From Phenylobacterium sp. (GTDB taxonomy: Bacteria; Pseudomonadota; Alphaproteobacteria; Caulobacterales; Caulobacteraceae), in contig NZ_JAUYNW010000046.1 in the NCBI RefSeq assembly GCF_030698145.1, positions 1-64,000 of the forward strand: DNA of 64,000 nt. The letters are read 5' to 3'. Below are positions 56,208 to 64,000 of the stretch, piece after piece. The translations under genes were made by a program, and so were the position numbers. Under the pieces are notes generated by a model. The model was not told the origin of the DNA. It saw only the letters and a list, made by a program, of their open reading frames with translations, and did no database searches. Within the stretch, counting starts at the first letter, position 1. Every line of letters starts with the position of its first letter.

Positions 56208-57425
56208 ATGCGCAGCTTCCTTGTGACCACGGCCTTCGCGACGGTGCTGGCCGCCTGCGGCGGAACCGTCGGCCAGACCCAGACCCAGACCACGTCCCTG
56301 GAGACCCGGCCGCCCAACGCCGAGGGCCAGGCCCCCGCCTTCGCCGGCCAGACCCGCGCGCCGGAGGTGAAGTCGAACGTCGCCTATGAGATCCAGACCA
56401 TGGCCGAGGGGCTGGACAAGCCCTGGGGCCTGGCCTTCCTGCCCGACGGCCGGCTGCTGATCAGCGAGCGGCCGGGCCGCCTGCGCATCCTGGCGACCGA
56501 CGGCAAGCTGTCGGAACCGGTGGCGGGCCTGCCGGCCGTCGACGCGCGCGGCCAGGGCGGCCTGCTGGGCCTGGCGGTCGATCCGGCCTTCAGCCGCACC
56601 GGCCTGATCTACTGGGCCTATGCCGAGGCCGGCGCCGAGGGCGCCAACCACACCGCGGTGGCGCGGGGCCGGCTGACCGGGAACGGGGTCGAGAACGTCC
56701 AGGTGATCTTCCGCCAGACCCCGTCGATCGCCTCGACCCTGCACTATGGCGGCCGGCTGGTGTTCGCCCGCGACGGGACCCTGTTCGTGACCCTGGGCGA
56801 GCGCTCGATCCTGACCGGGCGAGTCCAGGCCCAGCGCATGGACGGGACGATCGGCAAGGTCGTGCGGATCAACGCCGATGGCTCGGTCCCCAAGGACAAC
56901 CCCTTCGTCGGCAAGGCCGGCGTCCACCCCGAGATCTGGTCCATCGGCCACCGCAACATCCTCTCGGCGGCCCTGGATCCCAAGACCGGCAAGCTGTGGG
57001 AGGTCGAGCACGGCGCCCGGGGTGGCGACGAGCTGAACCAGGCGGAAAAGGGCAAGGACTACGGCTGGCCGACCGTCACCTATGGCGAGGAATATTCCGG
57101 CCAGCCGGTGGGCGACGGGCTCACCGCCAAGGCGGGGATGGAACAGCCGGTCTATTACTGGGACCCGGTGATCGCGCCCGCGGGCCTAGCCTTCCATGAC
57201 GGCAAGGGGTTCCCGGCCTGGAAGGGCAGCGCGCTGATCGGCGGCCTCTCCAGCAAGCGGGTGGTCCGCCTGGCGATGAAGGACGGCAAGGTCGTCGGCG
57301 AAGAGCACCTGTTCACCGAACTGGGCGAACGCATCCGCGACGTCGTCGTCGGCCCGGACGGCGCGGTTTGGCTGGCCACCGACAACGCCAAGGGCCGGGT
57401 GTTGAAGGTCATCCCGAAGCCCTAG
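56208..57425 (+). CDS. PQQ-type sugar dehydrogenase, lipoprotein
   Basis: 405 residues. The N-terminal lipobox ([13 protein letters not shown]) is cleaved before C17. The body is a six-bladed propeller of the YliI/Asd type ([54 protein letters not shown]). These enzymes oxidise aldoses with PQQ at the outer membrane or periplasm. The stop overlaps the convergent oxidoreductase stop. Confidence 0.9.
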   Translation: MRSFLVTTAFATVLAACGGTVGQTQTQTTSLETRPPNAEGQAPAFAGQTRAPEVKSNVAYEIQTMAEGLDKPWGLAFLPDGRLLISERPGRLRILATDGKLSEPVAGLPAVDARGQGGLLGLAVDPAFSRTGLIYWAYAEAGAEGANHTAVARGRLTGNGVENVQVIFRQTPSIASTLHYGGRLVFARDGTLFVTLGERSILTGRVQAQRMDGTIGKVVRINADGSVPKDNPFVGKAGVHPEIWSIGHRNILSAALDPKTGKLWEVEHGARGGDELNQAEKGKDYGWPTVTYGEEYSGQPVGDGLTAKAGMEQPVYYWDPVIAPAGLAFHDGKGFPAWKGSALIGGLSSKRVVRLAMKDGKVVGEEHLFTELGERIRDVVVGPDGAVWLATDNAKGRVLKVIPKP

Positions 57426-58534
57426 AGCCCGAGCCGCCCAGCGATCTCTTCGCCGATCGCCAGCGAGGAGGTCAGACCGGGGCTCTCGATGCCGAACAGC
57501 GTGACCAGACCGTGCAGCCCATGGGCCTGGGGCCCGTCGATGCGGAAGTCGGGCTGCGGCTCGTCGGGGCCATGCAGCTTGGGGCGGATGCCAGCGTAGT
57601 CGGGGGCCAGGGCGCCGTCGGGCAGGCCGGGCCAGAACTTGCGGATATAACGGTAGAACTCGCCAGCCCGGTCGGGATCGACGCTGTAGTCTAGGGTGTC
57701 GACGAACTGCAAGTCCGGGCCGAACACCGCCTGGCCGCCCAGGTCACGGCGGTAGTGCGTGCCGAGCGCCCCGTGGATCGGCGGCGGATAGATCAGCCGC
57801 GCGAACGGCGCCTTCCCCGTCAGCCGGAAATAGACCCCCTTGCCGTAGTGCAGCGGCGGGATGGTCGCCTTGGGGAAGCCCTCGATGGTCGCCGCCACGG
57901 CCTGGGCCGAGAGCCCCGGCGCGGTGACCAGCAGCCGGCAGGTGAGCGTGGTCGGCTCCTCACCGCCGGCCCGCACCGAGAAGCCGCCGCCGTCCAGCGG
58001 GCTTGCGCCCTCGAAGGGCGTGGAGGTCACCACCGCCCCGCCGGCGGCCTCGATCTCGCCCTGCAGGGCCAGCATGTAGCCGTGGCTGTCGAAAACCCCG
58101 CTCTGCGGCGAGATCAGCGCGCCTTCGCAGGCCAGCTCCGGCTCCAGGGCCAGGACCTGGGCCTTGGTCATTGGCTCCATGCCCTCGACGTCATTGGCCT
58201 GAGCCTGGTCGAGGATGGCGTCGAGCCGGGCGACCTCGTCGGCCGTGGTGGCCACCACCAGCTTGCCGCAACGGTCGTAGGCCACCTTGTGGCTGTCGAG
58301 AAAGGCGTAGAGGGCGCGCCGCCCCTGGACGCATAGCCGCGCCTTCAGCGACCCGGTGGCGTAGTAGAGCCCGCCATGGATCACCTCGGAATTGCGCGCC
58401 GAGACCCCCTCGCCGATGATCGGTCCGGCCTCCAGCACCGCCACGACCAGGCCGCGCTTGGAGAGCGCATACCCGCAGGCCAGGCCCACCGCGCCCGCGC
58501 CCACCACCACCGCATCGAAATCGAAATCCGCCAT
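57422..58534 (-). CDS. FAD-dependent oxidoreductase, LhgO-like
   Basis: 370 residues. The N-terminal dinucleotide-binding motif is [16 protein letters not shown], then [20 protein letters not shown], matching the L-2-hydroxyglutarate oxidase group of the DAO superfamily. The C-terminus has [20 protein letters not shown]. It probably oxidises a 2-hydroxy acid, passing electrons to the respiratory chain. Substrate is not proven by sequence. Confidence 0.88.
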   Translation of the reverse strand: MADFDFDAVVVGAGAVGLACGYALSKRGLVVAVLEAGPIIGEGVSARNSEVIHGGLYYATGSLKARLCVQGRRALYAFLDSHKVAYDRCGKLVVATTADEVARLDAILDQAQANDVEGMEPMTKAQVLALEPELACEGALISPQSGVFDSHGYMLALQGEIEAAGGAVVTSTPFEGASPLDGGGFSVRAGGEEPTTLTCRLLVTAPGLSAQAVAATIEGFPKATIPPLHYGKGVYFRLTGKAPFARLIYPPPIHGALGTHYRRDLGGQAVFGPDLQFVDTLDYSVDPDRAGEFYRYIRKFWPGLPDGALAPDYAGIRPKLHGPDEPQPDFRIDGPQAHGLHGLVTLFGIESPGLTSSLAIGEEIAGRLGL

Positions 58535-58694
58535 GGTTCGTGGTTAGCCGAAGCGCGACGTGGCGCAAGCCCAGCTTCCAATTTCAGCCATAGCGATGCG
58601 GCCGATTGCGAACGATGGCATCGGTTCCCTTTTTGTTCTGGACAACTCAAGGTCGCGGTGATGAGGTATGCGCAAACGGTAGAGGTTGGGACTG

Positions 58695-59576
58695 ATGGCG
58701 CTGATTGGTTTGGCCGTGATCGCCACAGTGTTTGCGGGGATCTATCTCTACTTCCGCCTGACGATCCCACGGCGGCTCAAACGCCCCGAATCCAGCGAAC
58801 CCTCCGACGACTTCGTGCGAATCCGCGGGCGCATGGAGAACATGGCCGCGCCGACCCTTGTGGCGGCGCCAGCGGTGGTTCCCGACTTCTCGAAGCTTGG
58901 GGGTCATCCTGAGCTCCCGAACGGGCTTGATTGGCCGGAGGGGCCAGAAGGACCGCTCGCATTCCTCGCACAGTTCGACCTTCAACTAGCGCGCGCGTCC
59001 GGGGGGCCCGAGTGGCTGCCGGGACTTGGCGCGATCTACGTCTTTCACGACGAGAGGTGGGGCATGAATGACCAGGTCCGGATCGTCCATTCCACCAACG
59101 AGCCCGATGCGCCGCGGACTCCACCGGCACGTTTGAAGCCTGAACTGCGCTATCTTGAACGTCGCGTCGAGATGATCAGGCTGACGTCGACTCCGAGCCT
59201 CGACTGGTTGAACGAAGACGTACGCACGATCGACGTCTCAGAAAGCGAGTTGGATGAACTCGCGAACCTTCCGAGCGCCGATCTTGGGAGCGGACCAACG
59301 CACAAGCTCGGCGGCTATCCGGACGAGATTCAGGAGGAACAAATGGCTCTCTCCTGCGAGCACGCCGTTCGCGGGCTCGAGTATCGGTTCGGCAAGCCGG
59401 TCTCTCCGGAAATCGAAGCCGCGTCTGAGGAGTGGCGGCTGTTGGCCCAAATCGACTCAGACTCCAAATTGAAGATGAACTGGGGGGACGGCGGAATGTT
59501 TTACGTTTTCATTCGCGAAGCAGACGCGCGAACCGGAGATTTCTCGAGGACCGTGACACTTAGTCAAACCCACTAG
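58695..59576 (+). CDS. DUF1963 (YwqG-like) protein with membrane anchor
   Basis: 293 residues from ATG 58695. An N-terminal membrane helix (ALIGLAVIATVFAGIYLYF) is unusual for the family. The DUF1963 domain covers the rest, ending WRLLAQIDSDSKLKMNWGDG and FYVFIREADARTGDFSRTV. It is a distant paralog of the gene at the window's left edge, which suggests the family is duplicated in this genome. Function unknown. Confidence 0.82.
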   Translation: MALIGLAVIATVFAGIYLYFRLTIPRRLKRPESSEPSDDFVRIRGRMENMAAPTLVAAPAVVPDFSKLGGHPELPNGLDWPEGPEGPLAFLAQFDLQLARASGGPEWLPGLGAIYVFHDERWGMNDQVRIVHSTNEPDAPRTPPARLKPELRYLERRVEMIRLTSTPSLDWLNEDVRTIDVSESELDELANLPSADLGSGPTHKLGGYPDEIQEEQMALSCEHAVRGLEYRFGKPVSPEIEAASEEWRLLAQIDSDSKLKMNWGDGGMFYVFIREADARTGDFSRTVTLSQTH

Positions 59577-59641
59577 GGCCATAGGCAAACCGCCGCCCCG
59601 CCTCTAGCCTCACCGCAACGAACAAGCTGGGGAGCGGGACG

Positions 59642-60823
59642 ATGCGTGGGATGAGACTGGCCTTGGCGGCCGTGGCGGCGGCGTTGGTTCCGGTGGCGGC
59701 GCTCGCCCAGGCCTCACCGCCCCCGGCCGGCGCCTCGATCCTCATGTGGAGCCCCGAACAGCAGCAGGCCGGCTACAAGGCCATGGAGACCCTGGCCGCC
59801 CACGAGGTGGTCAAACGCGGGCCCACGGTCTTCCCGTTGCCGGCCGGGGCGCCGCTGGATCCGAAGCTGAAAATCGCCGGGACGCCGCACGACATCGAGA
59901 GCTTCATGGCGGCCTACCGGGTCTCCGGCCTGCTGGTGATCAAGGACGGCAAGGTGCTGCTGGAGCGCTACGGCCTGGAGCGCACGCCCGCCGACCGCTG
60001 GACCTCGTTCTCGGTGGCCAAGTCGGTGACCTCCACCCTGGTGGGGGCGGCGATCCAGGACGGGTTCATCAGGAGCCTGGACGATCCGGTGACCACCTAC
60101 ATCCCCGAACTCAAGGGCGGCGGCTATGAGGGCGTGAGCGTGCGCCAGCTCATCACCATGACCTCGGGCGTGAAGTGGAACGAGGATTATACCAGCCTCG
60201 ACTCCGACGTTGCCAAGGTGGGGCTCTCGGTGATCGAGCCGGGGGTCAATCCGGTGGTCAGCTATATGCGCCGCCTGCCGCGCGACGTGCCGCCCGGCTC
60301 GAAGTTCCACTATTCCACCGGCGAGACCGACCTGGTGGGCATCCTGGTCTCCAACGCGGTGGGCAAGCCGCTGTCGCAATACCTGTCGGAGAAGATCTGG
60401 GCGCCGTTCGGCATGGAGCAGGACGCCATCTGGATCGAGGACGTGGCGGGCCACGAACGCGGCGGCTGCTGCATGTCCATGACCCTGCGCGACTATGGCC
60501 GGATCGGGATGTTCATCCTGGGCGGCGGCAAGGCCGGCGGGAAACAGATGGTCCCCGAGGGCTGGACCGCCGACGCCACCCGCGCCCACATCGCCGTCAG
60601 CCCGGCCCATCCCGAATACGGCGGCTACGGCTATTTCTGGTGGATCATGCCCGGCGGCGACGGCTACGAGGCCCTGGGCATCTTCGGCCAGTCGATCACC
60701 ACCTTCCCAAAGGACGGGCTGATCATCGTGGTCAATTCCGCCTGGCCCGCGGCCGACACCGCCGCGCTCAACGCGGCGCGCGGAAAGCTGACCGCGGCGA
60801 TCCGCGCCGCCGCCGTCCGGTAG
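59642..60823 (+). CDS. serine hydrolase, beta-lactamase/PBP4 superfamily
   Basis: 393 residues with a signal peptide (LALAAVAAALVPVAALAQA). The SxxK motif is S124-V-A-K127 (SFSVAKSVTS), the second motif is YST in FHYSTGETDL, and PGGDGYEALGIFGQ approximates the third. These are class C-like esterases or peptidases in the periplasm; resistance activity is not implied. Well-conserved catalytic serine and lysine. Confidence 0.9.
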   Translation: MRGMRLALAAVAAALVPVAALAQASPPPAGASILMWSPEQQQAGYKAMETLAAHEVVKRGPTVFPLPAGAPLDPKLKIAGTPHDIESFMAAYRVSGLLVIKDGKVLLERYGLERTPADRWTSFSVAKSVTSTLVGAAIQDGFIRSLDDPVTTYIPELKGGGYEGVSVRQLITMTSGVKWNEDYTSLDSDVAKVGLSVIEPGVNPVVSYMRRLPRDVPPGSKFHYSTGETDLVGILVSNAVGKPLSQYLSEKIWAPFGMEQDAIWIEDVAGHERGGCCMSMTLRDYGRIGMFILGGGKAGGKQMVPEGWTADATRAHIAVSPAHPEYGGYGYFWWIMPGGDGYEALGIFGQSITTFPKDGLIIVVNSAWPAADTAALNAARGKLTAAIRAAAVR

Positions 60824-60826
60824 GTC

Positions 60827-63800
60827 CTAGGCCGCCGCCTTCTCCCATTGCGTCCAGAGCTTGGCCTCATCGGCCTTGGCGATCTTCACCGAGGCGTCCT
60901 TGATGTGGCCGAAGCCGCGGATGGCCTGGGGCACGGCGGCGATCTGGATGGCGGTCGGCAGGGTCGCGGCGGTGAGGCCCGCCAGGACCTTGTCGAGACC
61001 GGCCTCGTAGGAGGCGATCAGGCCGCGCTCCATCTTCCGCTCATCGGTGTGGCCGAAGATGTCGAGGGTCGTGCCGCGCAGACCCTTCATCCTGGCCATC
61101 ACCGGGAAGGCCGCGTCCAGCATCCAGCCGCCGAACTCGATCTTCTTCGGCTTGCCGTCCGGACCCTTGGGGGCGATCAGCGGCGGGGCGAGCCAGACCT
61201 TGGTCTTGCCGCCCTTGAAGGTCCCGTCCCGCTCGGCGGCGAACCGGCCGTCGGTATAGAGCCGGGCGACCTCGTACTCATCCTTGTAGGCCATCAGCTT
61301 GTAGAGGTTGGTCGCCACCGCGCGGGTCAGAGCCTCGGAACCGAAGACCGCCTCGGCCTTGGCCGTCTCCTCGACGCGCAACAGGTAGCGTTTGGCGTAG
61401 GCGGCGTTCTGGTAGGCGGTGAGCTCACGACCGCGATGGGCGATCAGCTCGGCCAGCGGCATGGTCTCCGGCGTCGGGACGTCGGCCTCGGCCTGGCCTC
61501 GCGCCGAAGGATCATGGGACACCCGGCGACCCAGTTCGAAGGCCTGCAAATTGGCCTCGGCCTGGACGCCGTTCAGCCGGATCGCGCGGTAGATGGCCCG
61601 CGACGACAGCGGGATCAGGCCTTTCTGCCAGGCGAAACCCACCATGATCATGTTGGAATAGATCGCGTCCCCGAAGGCGGTCTCGGCCAGGTGGTGGGCC
61701 GGGCACTCGTCATAGGACTTGGTGGCGGCCTTGATACGGCCAGACATGCTCCTGGAATCGAAGCGCACGTCGCGGTCGGTGACGAAGTCGGCGGTGGGCG
61801 AGAAGTCCTCGTTGCCGCAGGCCACGGTGCGGTCCTTGGCGTAGAGCGCCAGGGCGTCGGCGCCGGCCGCCGAGAGGATGTCGCAGGCGATCAACACGTG
61901 GGCCGAAGCCGCCGGGACACGCCCGCCGACCACGCTGTCCTCGGTCTCGCCGATCCGGACGTGGCTGAACACCGCCCCGCCCTTCTGGGCGAGGCCCGTC
62001 ATGTCCACCACCGACGAGGCGCGACCGTCCACATGGGCGGCCATGGCCAGGATCGAGGCGACGGTGGTCACGCCCGTGCCGCCGATGCCGGTGAAGACGA
62101 TGTTGCGCACCCCCTCCAGCGGCTCGAAAACCGGCAGCGGCGTGGAGTCGGCGGTGAGCGCCGGCATGGCCTTGGCCTGGGCGTTCTCGCCGCCCTCGAT
62201 GGTGACGAAGGACGGGCAGAAGCCGTCAAGGCAGGAATAGTCGGTGTTGCAGCTCGACTGATTGATCCGGCGCTTGCGGCCGAACTCGGTGTTCAGCGGC
62301 TCGACCGAGACGCAGTTGGACTTCTTGGAGCAGTCGCCGCAGCCCTCGCAGACCAGGGGATTGATGAACACGCGCTTGGTCGCGGTCTCCATCTTGCCGC
62401 GTTTGCGCCGGCGGCGCTTCTCGTTGGCGCAGACCTGGTCATAGAGCAGGACCGTGGTGCCGGGCGTGTCGCGCAGCTCCTTCTGCACGATGATCAGCTC
62501 CGAGCGCGGCCGCACCGCCACGCCGGGCGCCAGATCGACAGCGCCTGCATAGCGGGTCGGGTCGTCGGCGACGATCACGGTCTTGGCCACGCCTTCGGAG
62601 GCGAGCTGGCGGGTGATCTGGGCCGGGGTGAAGCCGCTCTCGGCCGCCTGGCCGCCGGTCATGGCGACGGCGTCGTTGAACAGCAGCTTGTAGGTCACGT
62701 GGCTGTTCGCCGCGATCGAGGCGCGGATCGCCAGCGAGCCCGAGTGATTGTAGGTGCCGTCGCCCAGGTTCACGAACACATGCGGTTCGGTGGTGAAGGG
62801 GGCGGAACCCACCCAGGTCAGGCCCTCGCCACCCATGTGGCTGTTCAGGTCGGTTTGCGGATCGGAGAAGCTGGCCATGTAGTGGCAGCCGATGCCGGCC
62901 AGGGCGCGCGAGCCTTCCGGCAGCCGGGTCGAGGAGTTGTGCGGGCAGCCCGAGCAGAAGAACGGCTTGCGCAGCTGCTCCGCCGCCAGCGTCACGGCGG
63001 CCATGGAGGCGGCCGATACGCGGGAGAGATAGTCGTGGACCCGCTCCATGTGCGGGCCGGGCGGCAGCCGGTCGGCGATGGCCAGCGCCACCTCAGCCAC
63101 CGACAGCGAACCTAGCTCGGACAGCAGCGGGTGGCCCTGTTCGTCGGTCTTGCCGACGATCTTCGGGCGCGCGTGGGCCGGCAGGTCGTAGAGCGCGGCG
63201 CGGGCCTGGGTCTCGATCAGGGCGCGCTTGTGCTCGATGACCATCATGGTCTCGAGGCCGGCGGCGAACGATCGCAGGCCCGTCGGCTCCAGCGGCCAGG
63301 GCATGCCGACCTTATAGATCGCCACGCCGAGGTCGGAGGCCTGCTGGCCGGTGATGCCCATGGCCGCGAAGGCCTCGATCACGTCCTTATAGGCCTGACC
63401 CTGGCAGACGATGCCCAGGCGGGGGCGGCTTGAGCCCAGCATGATACGGTCGATGCGGTTGGCGCGGGCGAAGGCGAGCGCCGCCGGGATCTTGAGCGTC
63501 CGCAGGCGGCGCTCCTTGTCCAGCGGCTGGTCCTTGAGCCGGATGCCGACGCCGCCCGCGGGCAGCTTGAAATTGGTCGGGACCACGATCTTGTGGCGGT
63601 CCAGCGAGATATCGATGGTGACGCCGCTATCCATGGTGTCGGCGAGCGCGATCAGGCCGACCCAGAGGCCGGAGAACCGCGACATGGCGATACCCATCAG
63701 GCCGTAGTCGAGCACCTCCTGGACGTCGGCCGGCGACAGCACCGGCATCTCGAAGTCCTGGAAGGCGAACTCCGACTGTGACGGCAGGGTCGAGGACTTG

Positions 63801-64000
63801 CAGTTGTGGTCGTCGCCGGCCACGGCGATGACGCCGCCCTTGGACCAGGTCCCGGCGAAATTGGCGTGCTTGAAGGCGTCGCCGGTGCGGTCGACGCCGG
63901 GCGCCTTGCCGTACCACATGCCGGTGACGCCATCGAACTTGGCGCCGGGGAACAGGTTGGCCTGCTGGCTGCCCCAGACGGCCGTGGCGGCCAGGTCCTC
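60827..64000 (-). CDS. indolepyruvate ferredoxin oxidoreductase, IorAB fusion (partial)
   Basis: The gene continues beyond the window; 1057 residues are visible out of a usual ~1150-1190. The visible part starts inside the TPP-dependent alpha region (VWGSQQANLFPGAKFDGVT). It has a ferredoxin-like cluster (VCEGCGDC, then CNTDYSCLDGFCPSF), a TPP-binding GxGD-like region (NLGDGTYNHSGSLAIRA), and a gamma-type domain (FTGIGGTGVTTVASILAMAA). It decarboxylates aryl pyruvates from aromatic amino acids to acyl-CoA with ferredoxin. Start lies outside. Confidence 0.92.
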   Translation of the reverse strand, partial: EDLAATAVWGSQQANLFPGAKFDGVTGMWYGKAPGVDRTGDAFKHANFAGTWSKGGVIAVAGDDHNCKSSTLPSQSEFAFQDFEMPVLSPADVQEVLDYGLMGIAMSRFSGLWVGLIALADTMDSGVTIDISLDRHKIVVPTNFKLPAGGVGIRLKDQPLDKERRLRTLKIPAALAFARANRIDRIMLGSSRPRLGIVCQGQAYKDVIEAFAAMGITGQQASDLGVAIYKVGMPWPLEPTGLRSFAAGLETMMVIEHKRALIETQARAALYDLPAHARPKIVGKTDEQGHPLLSELGSLSVAEVALAIADRLPPGPHMERVHDYLSRVSAASMAAVTLAAEQLRKPFFCSGCPHNSSTRLPEGSRALAGIGCHYMASFSDPQTDLNSHMGGEGLTWVGSAPFTTEPHVFVNLGDGTYNHSGSLAIRASIAANSHVTYKLLFNDAVAMTGGQAAESGFTPAQITRQLASEGVAKTVIVADDPTRYAGAVDLAPGVAVRPRSELIIVQKELRDTPGTTVLLYDQVCANEKRRRRKRGKMETATKRVFINPLVCEGCGDCSKKSNCVSVEPLNTEFGRKRRINQSSCNTDYSCLDGFCPSFVTIEGGENAQAKAMPALTADSTPLPVFEPLEGVRNIVFTGIGGTGVTTVASILAMAAHVDGRASSVVDMTGLAQKGGAVFSHVRIGETEDSVVGGRVPAASAHVLIACDILSAAGADALALYAKDRTVACGNEDFSPTADFVTDRDVRFDSRSMSGRIKAATKSYDECPAHHLAETAFGDAIYSNMIMVGFAWQKGLIPLSSRAIYRAIRLNGVQAEANLQAFELGRRVSHDPSARGQAEADVPTPETMPLAELIAHRGRELTAYQNAAYAKRYLLRVEETAKAEAVFGSEALTRAVATNLYKLMAYKDEYEVARLYTDGRFAAERDGTFKGGKTKVWLAPPLIAPKGPDGKPKKIEFGGWMLDAAFPVMARMKGLRGTTLDIFGHTDERKMERGLIASYEAGLDKVLAGLTAATLPTAIQIAAVPQAIRGFGHIKDASVKIAKADEAKLWTQWEKAAA

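Noticed and set aside
1-64000. CRISPR array or rRNA genes
   Set aside because: No regularly spaced direct repeats of 24-40 bases with unique spacers and no rRNA sequence were seen.

Overview
The window is GC-rich and reads like an alphaproteobacterial chromosome, most probably Caulobacterales (Caulobacter/Phenylobacterium type). The evidence is a double-domain dCTP deaminase beside metZ, a PEPxxWA-CTERM sorting signal, and an alphaproteobacterial elongator tRNA-Met with a G1:U72 pair. The genus is an inference.

Layout. (1) 1-9.46 kb is chromosome. It holds the 3' end of a DUF1963 (YwqG) gene, a wrecked integrative element beside a truncated tRNA-Gly(CCC), an HD-domain oxygenase-like gene, small membrane and XRE genes, a DUF5343 gene, an IS1595-type transposase, a TraB/GumN protein, dcd and metZ. 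(2) 9.46-53.29 kb is one integrated element of about 43.8 kb: a complete-looking lambda-like siphovirus prophage with a left cargo block. A large serine recombinase sits at its right end, overlapping the 3' half of tRNA-Met. A 12-bp copy of the tRNA 3' end just after metZ is the best candidate for the other attachment site. (3) 53.3-64 kb is chromosome again: glycosyltransferase, asnB, a PQQ-type sugar dehydrogenase lipoprotein, an FAD oxidoreductase (LhgO-like), a second DUF1963 protein, a serine hydrolase and the bulk of an indolepyruvate ferredoxin oxidoreductase.

Prophage organisation. From the left there is cargo (DUF4145 protein, four unrecognised genes, a membrane protein and a HigA remnant). 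Then come late genes read leftward: terminases, portal, protease-capsid fusion, head-tail joining, tail tube, frameshifted tail chaperones, tape measure, tail tip, fibres and lysis. The leftward early genes (primase, helicase, methyltransferase, Cro-like) start at the immunity region near 45.4 kb. A rightward early operon runs from 46.3 kb to the integrase and includes a large ParB-like protein. A LexA/CI-type S24 repressor sits between two operator clusters that share a 15-bp dyad, arranged like lambda OR and OL.

The most unusual signal is a 17-bp dyad, TGCGAGCG-S-CGYTCGCR. It occurs eight times, all inside the element and none in the chromosomal flanks shown. Six consecutive copies are spaced about 4.5-5.1 kb apart. 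Every copy lies at a gene junction, within the first ~21 codons of a gene, or at the domain junction of the protease-capsid fusion. Candidate roles are centromere-like sites for the phage ParB-like protein, dispersed regulator sites, or module-boundary recombination linkers. Other notable items are a PEP-CTERM gene in the late region, export signals on the tail-tip and fibre proteins, a GGAAC repeat cluster next to the helicase gene, and an integrase whose last 14 residues are encoded antisense to the tRNA.
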